DNA from: Centroberyx gerrardi
Taxonomy: Eukaryota; Chordata; Actinopteri; Beryciformes; Berycidae
DNA: 64,000 nt
Reading direction: 5' to 3'
Assembly (NCBI RefSeq): GCF_048128805.1
Contig: NC_136005.1
Location: forward strand, 3,247,941-3,311,940
Each line of letters opens with the position of its first letter. Within the stretch, counting starts at the first letter, position 1. The notes under the pieces were generated by a model. That model saw only the letters and a program-made list of their open reading frames with translations. It was not told the DNA's origin and did no database searches. Made by a program: the position numbers and the translations under genes. Below are positions 25,501-40,300 of the stretch, piece by piece.

Positions 25501-28500
25501 CATTATATAGAGCAATTACAGATGGGATGAAAGAGTTTCTTGACCGGTTGCTTTTAGAGCGGGGGGGGCCTGGAGGCGTCGTCCCGAGGGGAGGAACTGC
25601 AGTTCAGGTTCGGGATAGAGAGGGGGTCGTGAGCATGATGGGAGTTTATCGATTTTAGAGAATTTTACTGACAATGTTTTTTACTGACACAGTTTTATAT
25701 AGCATGTTTTTCTGGGCTACAGTCGTATTTCCAAACCAACAGATCATACAGAACGTTAAAATCCTCTCAATGAAGGATTTGTAAAAAAAAAGTGTTAAAA
25801 TGGAGCGGTCCGTATCAAACGAAGCCAACTTTCTTAAAAAGTATAGGTGCTGTTGGCTCTTCTTGTGGATGTACGCTGTGTGCTCGTCCCATTTCAATTT
25901 GTTGTCAGTGAAGACACCTAAATATTTCTATTCCTCAACAACTTGGATTAGGGCTGGACGATATGGTTGAAATCAATATCATGATAATCATAAGGATTTT
26001 TCTCGATATCAATATATATCACGATATGGTTCATGTATGCAAAATCACGTTAAATAATCAAATTAATGTTCATCTCATTGAACCGAATGGTAATGTTAGG
26101 TGTGATGTCAAACAAAACTGAAATTTTCAAATAATATTCCTACCATACCTCATTTTATGAGAGTTTTTAAGTAAAATTTGCTTGTCATCATCAATTTAGA
26201 CAGCAGAAATGTGTGTCACGATATTAAAATATCTTCATATCATCACGATATGATTCCACTGAAAGACGATAAATGATAATATTGAATTATTGTCCAGCCC
26301 TAACTTGGATTAATTCACCATTGATGACTGTGGGTTGTGATGATGGGCTTTTACTCCTGAAATCGATGTGCATTTCTTTTGTTTTGTTTGTGTTGAGGAT
26401 CAGGTGTGAGTCTTTGCACCATTTGAAAAACTCGTCCAGCACGGGCCGGGGCCATGTTGGTCTTCCTCATGAGTTAGAGGCTAACTAACCTCCTCAGTAT
26501 CTGGGCCGAGGAGCGCTTGGTTTAAGGATTTGTTTCGCCGCCAAAACCTCTAACCTGCAGGACGACAGGTCACCAAAACTCTGTCCAATAAACAAGATAC
26601 TTTTGAGTCATGTGACTTTTGTTTAGAAGCCCTGTAATTGGTCAGTGTGAACCTAAACAAACCAAATACAAAAATGCAACAGAGTCAACTTTTCCTTTCT
26701 GGTTCAGACCAAAGAAAACCAGCTGCAGGTGTGATCGCTCACTAAGGATTGCCTCTGGTTGATGGCTTCAATTGAGCATTTTGTGCTCCATCTAAACCAA
26801 TCACAGAGCTGTTTGTCTCCTGCTGACGGGACCGTCCTGACCAGATGATTGGTTGGGAGTTTCCCAGTATCTACAGTATCATCATCAGTGTTATTTTGAG
26901 GAGCGAGTCGCCGATACAGCAGTGTCAAAGTCTAAAGTCTCTGTGGTTCAGAGCCTCAGTCGTCTAATATTGTTATCTGTTTGCCCTGTTACCTGCAGTT
27001 ATTGTCATATTTGTCATATTGTATAATGGAGTTTAAACTGATAGAGGGAGTTTGAGGCAGACTGGTGCCTCGGTGCTGCTGGTCTGCTGCTGTAAACTTA
27101 CTTTTTGTTATTGTTGATTGTAGTTTTGCTCATGTACATTTCTATATGTTGTTTGTCTGCAGCTTTACAAAATATCTGTTGAATTCTGTTGAGACAGCCA
27201 AGTCTCAAGATGACATGGACAAAATGAATATCATGATAATCATAAGAATTTATTTCAGTATCAATATATAACGATATCTGCTAATATATGCAAAATTACA
27301 AATCTTGAATAATCAGTTTGATGTTCTAAAGTATGACAAAACTCAAATTTCTTATTTACAAATTAATAATATTTGCTACTTTGTTTCAAACCTCATTTTG
27401 GGAGAGATTTTAATTTTTGCTTTTTATCGTTCCTTCAGAGAACAGAATTGTGCGTCACGATAACTCGGTATCAGTATTCCATCAAAAGACAATAAATAAT
27501 AATATCGAATCATTGCCCAGTCGCAGCTGTGTACCTCCAATATGGCCGCCGGAGTGTGTGCAGTCTGATATTTACTGTTATCAGAACAGAAGAGCAGCGT
27601 CTCTAACAGAGTCTGTCTTGTTTCCAGCGGGCGCGGCGGCGTGCCGGGGGTTCCGGTGTCAAGATGGCGGCTGTGTGTCCGGCGGCTCGCTGTGCGACGG
27701 CGTGCCGGACTGTCTGGACGGCTCGGACGAGGCGCAGGGACGCTGCGGTAAGCCGGGTCACAACCTGCCGCTCTGCCACAGCCTCAGACTCCACTTTATC
27801 ATCCAGGTGTTTGCTTACAGGACGCCATCTTTACCACGAGGCTTACTGTGCTGTGCAGCCTGGATACACAGTGCATGATAACAACTTCTTACATATTTAT
27901 TTGGAATTATGTAATTAATTTGTATTTATGTAGTTTTTTTCAGAAGAATGTGGTGCATTGGACTCTTCAGCCCTGGTACACTGATATAAATTATTATTAG
28001 TAGTAGTAGTAGTAGAAGTGTAGTTTTATTGTATTTTTGTAGTATTTTTGAACAGTTTTCCAGTGCAATTTAAACAGGTTGAAGTGTCTTACAAAACAGT
28101 AAAGCAGTAACTAACAATAAGATCAAATGTACAATAAACTTGCCTGACTTGAATTAAAATTAATGAAAGAGAATAAAACTGCATATATTTTGAATAACCA
28201 GCCAAGCCGTCCCACACAAAACCAAAAATCCTGAATTATAATTTTTCCCATCAGCTTTCTCAGAGAACTGTAAAAAAAATGTGTATATAAGAAATCTTGT
28301 AGGAGAAGCTCACCTTTAACCTAATTCTTAGATTAGGATTACAAGTATATATTCTCCTACATATAGCTGTATTAATGATTTGACGGGCTGCTGCTCATTT
28401 CTGCTCTGTGTTGGAAAATGCCTCTGCAGATTTTCCTCTCCTAATCTAATGTAGGTCACTGGAGACTCTGGTGTTAAATTCCAGAGGGATTTTCTCTACT

Positions 28501-31500
28501 GCACATGATAATCTGCATGAAGGTTCACAGCGGAAAACCCAGAAGGATAAAGTGCTTTAAAATGATTGGATGTGATCGTTTAAACATATTGCAAAGTGTG
28601 AGTCCAGTCTTGCTGGGTCGGAAAACTGGCAGCTTGAGACCTGAAGGTGGTTTTTTTTTTTTGAGTCCTGGCCAGGAAAATCTGAGAGACACTCTGTCCT
28701 CCCTCAACCGATGTGCCGATATTCAACATCTTTAATTTTGTGTTCAGTGTTTTCTTCTCATCAGGGTGGAAAAGCCTCTGAAACAGCATTCAGAGCATCA
28801 TGGGACACTAAAACTCTCCACTGAAACCAGACTGATGAAATTCTTTTAGTGTCAGCAGCTCTTTAAGGCAGAGAGACCCACCACACCTATTCAATGGTAG
28901 AGAAACTCTGGGAGACATTACTGCCTTTTTAAATGAAGAATTCATTAACAAAAACATAACTGAAGAATTAAATGAATAAATCAAATGTGATGTCAGTTTT
29001 TCCAGTCTGTTTTTCCTCTGTTGTGGTCAGGGAGGAACCTCGTTTATACCATGACTGGCTGATATTTCATATTTAATAACGGGCTACTATCGGCCTAACT
29101 GATATATTACCAGATCCAGATGTTCACACCTGCATTGTTATTCTGTTTTTTCTGTATGTTTTGTTTATCTTCCATTTTGTTAATCTCTGTTTCGACACCC
29201 ATCACACGTCTGATCCCTCTCTCTCTAATGCCTGACACAAAGTTTCCATCACTGAGGTTTCCATGGGAGTTTTTCTTGTTCTCAGTGAGGGTCAAAGGTC
29301 AGGTGGTGTTGTTTTCACTTGTTGTGTTCATAATGTGGGCGCTGTGAAGCCCGCTGTGAGACTGTAACTGTGATTCCAGGCTGTACAAATAAACCTGACG
29401 CGCCTGTTGGTGTAACCCCCGCTCCACCTGTCTCCTCCCAGGTGTCCTGCGGTGTAAGAAGGACGAGTTCGCCTGCCGCAGCAGACGCTGCGTCTCTCTG
29501 CGTTTCCGTTGCGACGGCGCCGACGACTGCGGCGACGGCAGCGACGAGGCTTCCTGTCGGAACTGCACCGCCGGCTCCTTCCTCTGCGGGCCGTCCGCCG
29601 CCTGCCTGCCCCGGGACAAGCTGTGCGACGGGCGGCGGGACTGTCCCGACGGGCGGGACGAGGGCGGAGACGCGTGCGCTCCGGCCCCGCCCCCCGCCTG
29701 CGTGGCGGCGGAGTTCCGGTGCGGAGACGGACAGTGCGTCCCTCAGGCCTGGAGGTGCGACCGCGCGGCCGACTGCTCCGACGGCAGCGACGAGGACGAC
29801 TGTGGTGAGTTTCACAGGGGAGAAGTCCACTGATGTGCTACTGCTGCACCTTCCAATGAAAAAGCATTTAAATTGTAATATAGTGATAATAATTAGGGTT
29901 ACATCGACATATCAGTTTGACAATATTTGCCTTTTATTAAATATCAAGTATCCCTCTGTCATGTCTCTACTTCTGATTGCCTCTGATCTGGTTCCTCTTC
30001 ACCTCATGAAAACTGCATCCTCATGTATTCCAAATTCATATCAGAATATTCATAACAAAGTGTAACGTGCTTGCGATGTGTTTATCAATATTGAGCATCC
30101 CTATGACGTGCCTTGCTGTTGTTTTGCCTGTTGGCCAGCAGAGGGCGGCAGAAAGGCGTCACAGAAAGCTTCCAGCATCCATACACACACACACACACAC
30201 ACACACACGCATCCTTGTTGTTTCAGAGTACGAGCTGGAAAACCTCAGCAGCTGGCAGAGTAATCACTGAGTCATCGGTATTGATCAGCAAACGTATCAA
30301 TCCCCTACAGATATACAGGCTGTTTCAAGAGGAGTTAGCAATGATGGGGAACAACAGTGTTAGGACAGAAGTCTGAGGCGGCGACCACACTCATCCCTCA
30401 GAAAACAGACAGAATTACTGACGGATAGATTTGTGTCTGTTGGTTTGTTTGGAGCGTCAACATGGCGGCGAGGCAGAAGAACAGGAAGCTTTGCTCATAA
30501 CGGAGCTGCTTAGAAACAAGACTGGGTCAAAACCTAGTATATGGCTGGACCGTGTATGGGTGTGCCACGTGCCACGGCCGACAAACGGCCCGCATTGATC
30601 CTCCCGATCCAAGCCCCGTCGCTCTGGTACCCATCGGTGCCGAAAACGCAGTTCGCCGGACACCCGGTGACGCATCGGCGTCGGGACCCCCGCCGAAATC
30701 TCGGCCGGATCACCGGGAACAAATCGGCGCCCAGCTATCGGCACCGGCCGGAACCGTGCCCCCGGGAAACTCCGGGAAGCGTCGGCAGGAAGCCCTCGGT
30801 GCACCGAAACCTCCATGCTCGTCTGTGTCTCTCTCTCCGCCGACAGAGCAGAGGGCTGTCAGGTGGACTGAGCTCGCGCATATGCATCGAAATAAACGGC
30901 GATATGATATAACTGTATAGATTCTACTTTAGCTTCAGTTAGCTCCAGCTTACATGCATGATATTGGTCAGCCTGCTAACTGTGTGGGAGAAACAGGCTC
31001 CCATCTCAGCGGAGAAACAAGATGGCGGAGAAAACGAAACTTAAATTTCTGGCTCTGTGATCCTATGATGTGCCACGTGCCACGGCCGACCAATGGTGTA
31101 ACTTCATCACTCAGTCAGTCAGTCAGTCAGTCAGTCAGTCAGTCAGTCAGTGAGTAACAGACATTTGCGTTTATAGGGCTGGCCCCCTGTTGCCTTCCAG
31201 CCAAAAAGAGAAAAGAAGAAACGGACTCTACAATATAAATAAGAAACTGAGCTGGAAATCCTCCAGTCATCCCAACGTTACACCAGACTTTCTCTGTTTT
31301 ATCTTTGTTTTGGTCGGACCGTCGTCTCTGTGTTCGCCGCTAGTTTCACCAAAACAAACGTAGGAACGCCTCTGATTGGCTGACCGGACGCTGACGAATC
31401 CGTCCGTCCAGAAAAAGTTCAACTGAACTTTCTGTCCATCAAAACAGAAGGAAATCTGACAGCCGGAGCGTCATCAGTCCTGTCCGGACAACAGACAGCT

Positions 31501-34500
31501 CCCATTGAAAATGAACTGAATTGAACACAGATGGACAGACACAGCGGAGCAGTGTGTAGAAGTGTAACTTGTGGTTTTAAAGCTGAAATCCGGGATATCG
31601 CCGATTTCCCTGCTTTGTCTCACCTCTGCTGTACTTGAAAGGTATTTGAAATGATGTTCAGACTACAACCAAACAACTACATGAGTATTATCAGAGATTA
31701 TCTTGCCTGAACAGATTCAGAAGATTCGCTGCTCCCTGTCTCTTCCATCGTTCCTTCAGAAATGGGTGATGACTCGCGCCCCCTACACACAAACAAGCTG
31801 TAAAATGGCTAAAATCCTACTTTATGTGATTCTGCAGCATCTGTCTTTTTTCAAGGTTCTGGTACGAGCTGAGCACAAATATTCCCAAATTCCATTATTC
31901 ACATGACGGCTTGTTTCTCAATTTTATATCTAGATTTTATTTCAACCTATAGCTTCAGTAGCAGTGTGGCTAAACAGCGCTGATTAGCCATGTCAGGTGA
32001 ATCAGTTTCAACACACGTCACTCATAGGATAAGAAAATAAAGTTTACAGTTAAAAAAAAAAAAAGGTATCTATCAAATTAATTTGGCAAATTTCTATCTT
32101 CTATGGACAGACTCCTTATAGAAATGAGATAATATAGACTGATAACGGCTTCAAATTGAGATGGTTTGTGATTTTGTGAAATCCCGTATTGACCGCTATT
32201 CATTTTGTACTTCCTTCTCTGGCCGTTCTGAGAGCGGTGACTCTTCCATTCAGGGAAGATAATCTTTTAATAATCTGTCAATAATCAATTATATTATCAG
32301 AGAAGGTGCAGCAGCTGGTGTGGCTCAGCAGTAAACCGTTCCCACCTCATTTGACTTTCAATGATTGTAACTTTTGGTGTAAATACTGAGACTTGACAGT
32401 AACTTTCAGTAGTGATCTATACAGAGCATCTCCAACTGGTAATACTGCCAGCTGGTGTTGTGTAACCTGACACAGTCCAGACGGATAAAATAACTATTTA
32501 TTACTAGAAAAAAGTCCCAGATTCCAGCTTTAATCTATAATTAAATTGAATGTTGAATTATTTTGTTTAAAATGACTAAATAAGTTAAAAATGATTAAAA
32601 AGATACAGCTTAACATAAGATAAGATAAGATAAGATAAGGTAAGAAGTTCAGGTGCCACAGCAGCAACTGGTGGAACAGTGCCAAGCAAATCAGGTACAG
32701 GAAGCTAATAAAAGAAAAGTATTAAAGTAAATAAAAGTAAAAGTAATGTAAATAATATAAAACTATAGAGACGGTGCAAATAAAAGCAAATAATAAATGC
32801 AGATTCGGATAAGTCCATAGATATATTCCAGAGGTACGTAATATCCGTGCAACATAGTCAAGAGTCAAGCTTTGTTTTTTATAATAATAATAACAATAAT
32901 AATAGTGGAATTCCTTCTTTTTTGTATTCTGGTCATGTTGTGCTACAGTAACAGTTTCACTTACTGTCCTGACAGTGACAGTGGTCCAGGTGAGACGGAC
33001 AGCATGCTCCACCTGCACACGTCTGCAAACAAAACACATGTTCACATTCCTCATGCTCCTTTAGCACATAAACAGACACAAAGTCAAGTGTGTTTGATGA
33101 AGTACAATCATTGTATCCAGTGTATTTGCTCAGGGCGGAGGCATAGTTAAAACTAGTGACTAAAAAAATAAAAGAAACATCAGGATCTGTGTATCTGAAT
33201 CAGATTTAGGGGCAATGTCACATTATATGAGAAGAAAGGGGTTTTAATAACGCCTTTCCTATGCATATAGTTTTTCAGTAAATTAATGAATAAATGAATA
33301 AATCAACATTGGATACTGAATTCTCTCTGTAGCTTTGTAAGCCAGCTTGCTAGCAAACTGGCTCATCTGAAATGTGATGCAAGGGAACATATGATCAACA
33401 GTTATTCAGCCTCTTAATGTAGTGATTGTAGTGATTATATTTGTGAGATTACATATCACTTCTGTCATGTGAAAACCTCGTAACTCCAATTTTAGTGATT
33501 GTTATGTTTTAACTTCAGTTGAGGGATTGAATACTCTTCTGTAAATTGAGAAAATGATGCGACCTTTGGTTCTTATGAAACCTTTTGAAAACCTCACTGG
33601 ATAAACTTTAAATGTCGTGGTGGTCAAGATAAAAACATGGCCGCTTTTCCCTGAAAAGTTCACAGTTTGGTGATCCAACATTTTCACCCAAAAGCAACGG
33701 GACAGAAACATTGGGGCACACAATATGTCTCCTTTTGCTTACCATCAATGTGTTGTGGAAGTTTTTGACAATTGTGTTATAATCCCTCCTTCTAATAAAT
33801 CATCTGTGGGGTTTCTGTGTCAACCTGTTCAGGTATGGACACGACTTCCATCAACAGTATTCAGCAATTTACTTTTGTTTTCCCAATTTCTCAATGCTCA
33901 ATTTATAGCTCACTACAAGGGAGATAAACCCCCAAAACATGCCGACTTCTTTCAGAGAGGCAGGACCGTCCTGAGCATGTACCTGAAGTGTACCTGACTC
34001 CACAACTCAATCTGTTCAATATCAAAACATAAAGATCGAATCCAGCAAAGGATTCAATTTATGGGTCAGGCTGTCGGATCAGAACGGATTAAAGGCCCGT
34101 CTCTTCACCAATCAGCTCTCTGGAAAAAACTGAGTCACCGTTCCTACAGGATCCTGATGTGAACAAAAACATTTAATTCAGATTAAAGTAACCAGTAATA
34201 AAAAGAACTGAACAGGGGGAAACTACTGAATTAACAGTAAGAAGGTTAGACTGTGTTTACAGACCGGTGGAACTGCTTGGCTTTCCCTGCTGGTTTATTA
34301 TATCAGAGATATAATATTTATTAGGCTACATCAGATATAATACATGTTTGTGGCATTTCCAGGCCATTGGCTTCTAACAAGCAGCAGGTAGCTTACATTA
34401 GTTGGCCATAGTTATCAATAGTGAATGAAAGTGAGGCCTACTAATTTTTTCATAGGATTCCGGACAGTGATCAATTTACTCATATTCCATCAGCCAGCCC

Positions 34501-37351
34501 CGGGCAACATGAGGCCACTTTGTGAACATGAAGTCTTTTCACAGCCTCATTGTGACACAGTATTGTATCAATGAGAAGAATGAACGCTGTGTCTCAATGA
34601 CAGGCAGCGAAAACAATTGTGTGCTTATTTGATATTTCATTTTCCCCGCTGAGTCATGTTACATTTGGTGCTGTAATGACCTCATTTCCCCACGGGGATC
34701 AATTTCATTCTGACCTCATATTAAGTCTGCTGCTCAGGGTGTGTCTGTGTTGCATGTGGCACCTGATATATATGTGTGGCACCTGAATTTCCCCAAGGTG
34801 ATCAATAAAGTGCTATCTTATCTTATCTTATCTTATCTTATGTGATTGGCTATTTGTTACAAATCCCCGCTTCTGTCATGTGAGTGCGCCCACAGCAGAG
34901 CGTCCAGCTTTGTGTGACCGGTTGGACGGATCACAGTGTTGGGTGTAGTGAAGCCGGCTAAATCTCCAGTTTTGGTTATCATGTGGCGCTGTGGCTTCAT
35001 GTTGCTGCTGGCTGACAGAACCGGGTCCCGGCACAGTCTGCTGCTGCTGCACCCAGTCTGTCCTGAGAAGCTCTCCTGCACCCCACTGTTGTCCTGAGAA
35101 GCTCTCCTGCACCCCACTGTTGTCCTGAGAAGCTCTCCTGCACCCCACTCTTGTCCTGAGAAGCTCTCCTGCACCTCACTGTTGTCCTGAGAAGCTCTCC
35201 TGCACCCCACTCTTGTCCTGAGAAGCTCTCCTGCACCCCACTCTTGTCCTGAGAAGCTCTCCTGCACCCCACTCTTGTCCTGAGAAGCTCTCCTGCACCC
35301 CACTCTTGTCCTGAGAAGCTCTCCTGCACCCCACTCTTGTCCTGAGAAGCTCTCCTGCACCCCACTGTTGTCCTGAGAAGCTCTCCTGCACCCCACTCTT
35401 GTCCTGAGAAGCTCTCCTGCACCCCACTGTTGTCCTGAGAAGCTCTCCTGCACCCCACTCTTGTCCTGAGAAGCTCTCCTGCACCTCACTGCTGTCCTGA
35501 GAAGCTCTCCTGCACCCCACTGTTGTCCTGAGAAGCTCTCCTGCACCCCACTCTTGTCCTGAGAAGCTCTCCTGCACCCCACTCTTGTCCTGAGAAGCTC
35601 TCCTGCACCCCACTCTTGTCCTGAGAAGCTCTCCTGCACCCCACTCTTGTCCTGAGAAGCTCTCCTGCACCCCACTCTTGTCCTGAGAAGCTCTCCTGCA
35701 CCCCACTGTTGTCCTGAGAAGCTCTCCTGCACCCCACTCTTGTCCTGAGAAGCTCTCCTGCACCCCACTCTTGTCCTGAGAAGCTCTCCTGCACCCCACT
35801 CTTGTCCTGAGAAGCTCTCCTGCACCCCACTCTTGTCCTGAGAAGCTCTCCTGCACCCCACTCTTGTCCTGAGAAGCTCTCCTGCACCCCACTGTTGTCC
35901 TGAGAAGCTCTCCTGCACCCCACTCTTGTCCTGAGAAGCTCTCCTGCACCCCACTCTTGTCCTGAGAAGCTCTCCTGCACCCCACTCTTGTCCTGAGAAG
36001 CTCTCCTGCACCTCACTGCTGTCCTGAGAAGCTCTCCTGCACCCCACTGTTGTCCTGAGAAGCTCTCCTGCACCCCACTCTTGTCCTGAGAAGCTCTCCT
36101 GCACCCCACTCTTGTCCTGAGAAGCTCTCCTGCACCCCACTCTTGTCCTGAGAAGCTCTCCTGCACCCCACTCTTGTCCTGAGAAGCTCTCCTGCACCCC
36201 ACTCTTGTCCTGAGAAGCTCTCCTGCACCCCACTGTTGTCCTGAGAAGCTCTCCTGCACCCCACTGTTGTCCTGAGAAGCTCTCCTGCACCCCACTCTTG
36301 TCCTGAGAAGCTCTCCTGCACCCCACTGTTGTCCTGAGAAGCTCTCCTGCACCCCACTGTTGTCCTGAGAAGCTCTCCTGCACCCCACTGTTGTCCTGAG
36401 CTGCTGTTAGCTTGAGTCAGTCTTGCCATTCTTTTCTAACCTTTCTCATCAACAAGCTGTTTTTGCTGACTGGATGTTTTTTTTTTGGGTTATGGCACCA
36501 TTCTTTAAAAACTCTAGTTGATTAATCTCGTGTCTTGCCCATTCAAGATTTTACTGAAACAGTAACTGAACATCTCGACAGTCTGAATGCTTTTTACTTG
36601 CATTATTATTATTTATATTGTGACTAGGGCTGTGGCGATCATGAAAATTTGTAATGACGATTACTGTCTCAGAAATAATTGCAATTAACGATTTCGTTGT
36701 TTTTCCCTTTGAATCAATAATGAACTGAGCACATAATAAATAGGTCACAATATTAAAAATAAACCATATGCCATGCGTTGAAGTTGTATGTGGCTTTGCA
36801 GTGAGATCCGTGTTGCTCACTGGGCTACATTGCAGTGATAATGTCAGACCAAGGGAAAAGAGCATCGGTAAACTGAGACGCAGCAATATTACCGCTGATC
36901 TCTGCATCCTAATAACATAATGTACAAAGGAAATAAAACATCATACCATAAAACTTTATCTTTGGAATAAATACATCACAATCAAATCAGTGTGTCCATT
37001 TTTATTTCTAAAATCAAACAATATATACAGGGGGAAAAGTAGGCTTAGCCATTCCTTGATTATATATTACAGACGCATCGCCGAAAGCACTTAAGTAACG
37101 AACTGAGCAGTTAAATGATAAACGCTAACGAACTGTAAGGTATTTAAAAAACATGACAGGATTCTTCAATCATCGTGAATTTACTGCATGGAATTCTTGG
37201 AATGCGTTTTTGCGCACGCGCTCATCTCACATTTCCTCGTATTATATAGTATAAAATAATAGGAAATAACCAGTATGAATGGGATTTGCTTCATGTCAAA
37301 TATGGATAAAGATATATTGAGCTCAATCCACTAAATCCCTCTTGGAAACCA

Positions 37352-37388
<37 letters not shown>

Positions 37389-40300
37389 GTCTCTCCTCTC
37401 TCATTCCTCCGACCCACAGACACGCTCTGAAGGATTTCTCTGAAACGCCTCCTTGGCCGAATATTGCGATATTTTCCACGGTATCAAATATCAATCACAA
37501 CTGTGCAAACTTTTAAACTTATAAACCTATAATCTACTAGTGGTAGGACAGTAAAAAACAAAAATAATCATAGCTGTAGTGCTATGAGTGTGTTCCCTTT
37601 TCCACAATCATCCAATTTTCCTGGAAATAGCAGGAATGAGCAAATTACACCAAATGGCCATTTTTCCTCCAATACTTGAATAGTAGTAATAATAATAATA
37701 ATAATAACCTTTATTTGTATAGCACCTTTCATACACAACATGCAGCTCAAAGTGCTTTACATCAATAAAAGGCAGATAAGAGACAGATAAAAAGATAAAA
37801 TTCATATAAAAGAACAAGCAAGATGCATTGCATTAAAAGAATCAAATCAAGTAAAATAGAAAGATAAAGGAACACAAAAAATACTCCCACTTTTAGATGC
37901 ACATTGTGAGTGAACCCATATGTTTTTCTTTAATTTTCTTTTCCCCTGTCCTTCCTGATTCTACTCTTGATCCGATATTTACGTCAGATCTCACTGCCCA
38001 AGGCAGACGAGAATCATAGATTCTCCTCTTGGTCAAAAACCTCACCATCCACAGATGGATGTAAGATCAAATTTCAAGGCTATTAATAATAATAACATCA
38101 TAATAATAATTATTATTAATAGCCTAGATATTTGATGTAATTTCCCCCTGGTAATAATATTGTTTTTACTACATATGTTGTATGGAAGTACAGAAGCTAA
38201 ATGAATGCTTTCAGTTCGGTGGTGCACACATTTGAAAAATTTAGAGATTCTGTCCAATTCAGATGCTCAAGTGATACTTCATGAGAAGTATCACTTTGCA
38301 TAATGCCGCTTTATCACCTGCCAATTCATAATGCTTTCAACCACATGTCTTTGGTAAAGAAGCACATCTTATTTACCTAGACAAACATTGCACAGTTCAT
38401 GAGTCATTTGCATAATGCTGATTTGTAACCCAAACCAAGTAATCTGATGACCCGGCTGTTTGTTCAGTCAATGTAAAGTTAAAGTAAACATTCTGCGTAC
38501 GTAACAAAAGCATCTTCACATGTGTTCTGGGTGCGTCTCCATGTAAAACTGCTGATGGTGTAATGTTTGCTCTTGCAGATCAGAACGAGTGTCTGGTGAA
38601 CAACGGCGGCTGCTCCCATCTGTGTGTGGACCAGCCGCTGGGTTTCCTCTGCGACTGTCCCGGCAACATGAGGCTGGTCGGGGACAGCCGGTGTGAAGGT
38701 GAGACAGAGCCGGTGTCCAGAATGAACTCTGACTCACCTGCCATGGGCTGGTAAACTAAAAAAAGAAAAATGTTTTTACCGGTAAATGTTTGGATTTACC
38801 TTACCAATAAGTACATTTTTTACTGCCCTATAGCACAAAATGACCATAATTAATGTTTGGGGGGAATACCAATGACTAGGGATGTAACCACACATTCAGT
38901 TTGATTTGATACACAATACTGGGTTCATAGTTCAACAATATTTTGAACAAAATCTGAATGAAGTCAAGTATGACAAAAAGTCAATTTTTTTTAATCCTTT
39001 TTAAAACCCAAAAATGTGCAAACCATAAATAGACTGCAGGTCTGACTACAGGTCTACAGGTTACAGTTACATTTAAATAGATATAAGATATACACTCACT
39101 GAGCACTTTATTAGGAACAATAATACCTACTGGGTAGGTATCAGCTTTCAGCTCAGTGTCAACCGGCTGCCAAAGTGACATCCGCCTCCAGGTTGGACGT
39201 GTTGCATTCTGGGATGCTTTTCTGCTCACCACAGCTGTAAAGAGGTTATCTGAGTTACTGTTGCCTTTCTGTCAGCTCGTACCAGTCTGGCCATTCTCCT
39301 CTGACCTCTCTCATCAACAAGGCTTTTCCGTCCGCAGAACTGCCGCTCACTGGATGTTTTTTGTTTTTTGCACCATTCTGTGTAACCTCTAGAGACTGTT
39401 GTGTGTGAAAATCCCAGGAGATCAGCAGTTTCAGAAATACTGAAACCAGCCCATCTGGCACCAACAGCCACGCCACAGTCAAAAAAAAAGTCACTGAGAT
39501 CACATTTTTTCCCCATTCTGATGTTTGATGTGAACATGAACTGAAGCCGCTGACCTGTATCTGCATGATCTTATGCATTGCACTGCTGCCACGTGATTGG
39601 CTGAATGGATAATTGCATGAATAAGCAGGTGTACAGGTGTTCCTAATAAAGTGTTGGGTGAGTGTAGAAATATATTCTGTATAGATATACACAAAACTCT
39701 GTCCCGAGTCTGTCAAACCGTCACTCATGCCAGTGCAACTTTGGGATCAACACATTAAACGATTAAACCTCTCAATGCGACTTGAAGATCAATGGATATA
39801 GATGATCAAAATAAAGCCAATCAGGAAAGGGAAAGGGGCTTAAATGACATCACCGATCAGCTCTGTCCCGAGTCTGACGAACCATCACTCACGTTGAGAT
39901 GGGAGATGGGAATTGGACTTCCATGTCATTGAAATACATGTCCCGGCTGTACGAAGGGAAACGTCTGCGAGTCTCTTCTCCATCTGCCTTTTCTTTCATC
40001 CAGAAATCGACAGATGCCTGGAGAGTGATGTGTGTGATCAGCTGTGTGTTCACATCAACGGCAGCCTGACCTGCGAATGCCACCGGGGCTACCAGATGAG
40101 CCCGAGTACCGGGGAGTGCAAGGCCAAAGGTGAGCGACAAATAATCCTGGCGACCAGCAGCTGACACAGTACAGGTGTAGCAGGGTTTCCCACAGCGCTG
40201 TACAGTCACGGCCTTAACGCCTTAAAACAAAACTGCTGCCTTGACTGAAAAATACTGAAACAAGTTTTTTCGATATCGATATATATGACGATATGGCTCA

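Noticed and set aside
30457..30920. Overlapping open frames of about 120 codons on both strands
   Set aside because: They are a by-product of high GC in the CpG-dense block; no homology or splice context is visible.
35061..36400. CRISPR-like array
   Set aside because: Units are contiguous with no unique spacers, and the DNA is vertebrate. It is a minisatellite.
34857..36429. Minus-strand open frames of up to 508 codons over the minisatellite, looking like a repeat protein
   Set aside because: The 31-bp unit is not a multiple of three and lacks stops in all minus frames, so all three frames stay open and give the same 31-residue cycle. There is no start context, splice sites or known domain.
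38078..38124. AT-rich inverted repeat (ggctattaataataataa)
   Set aside because: The arms are mostly (AAT)n and such hairpins are expected in simple-sequence DNA.
29805..38578. Search for additional LDLa exons (repeats 6-7)
   Set aside because: No CDG..DC.DGSDE-like coding sequence flanked by phase-1 splice sites was found by eye on the plus strand.
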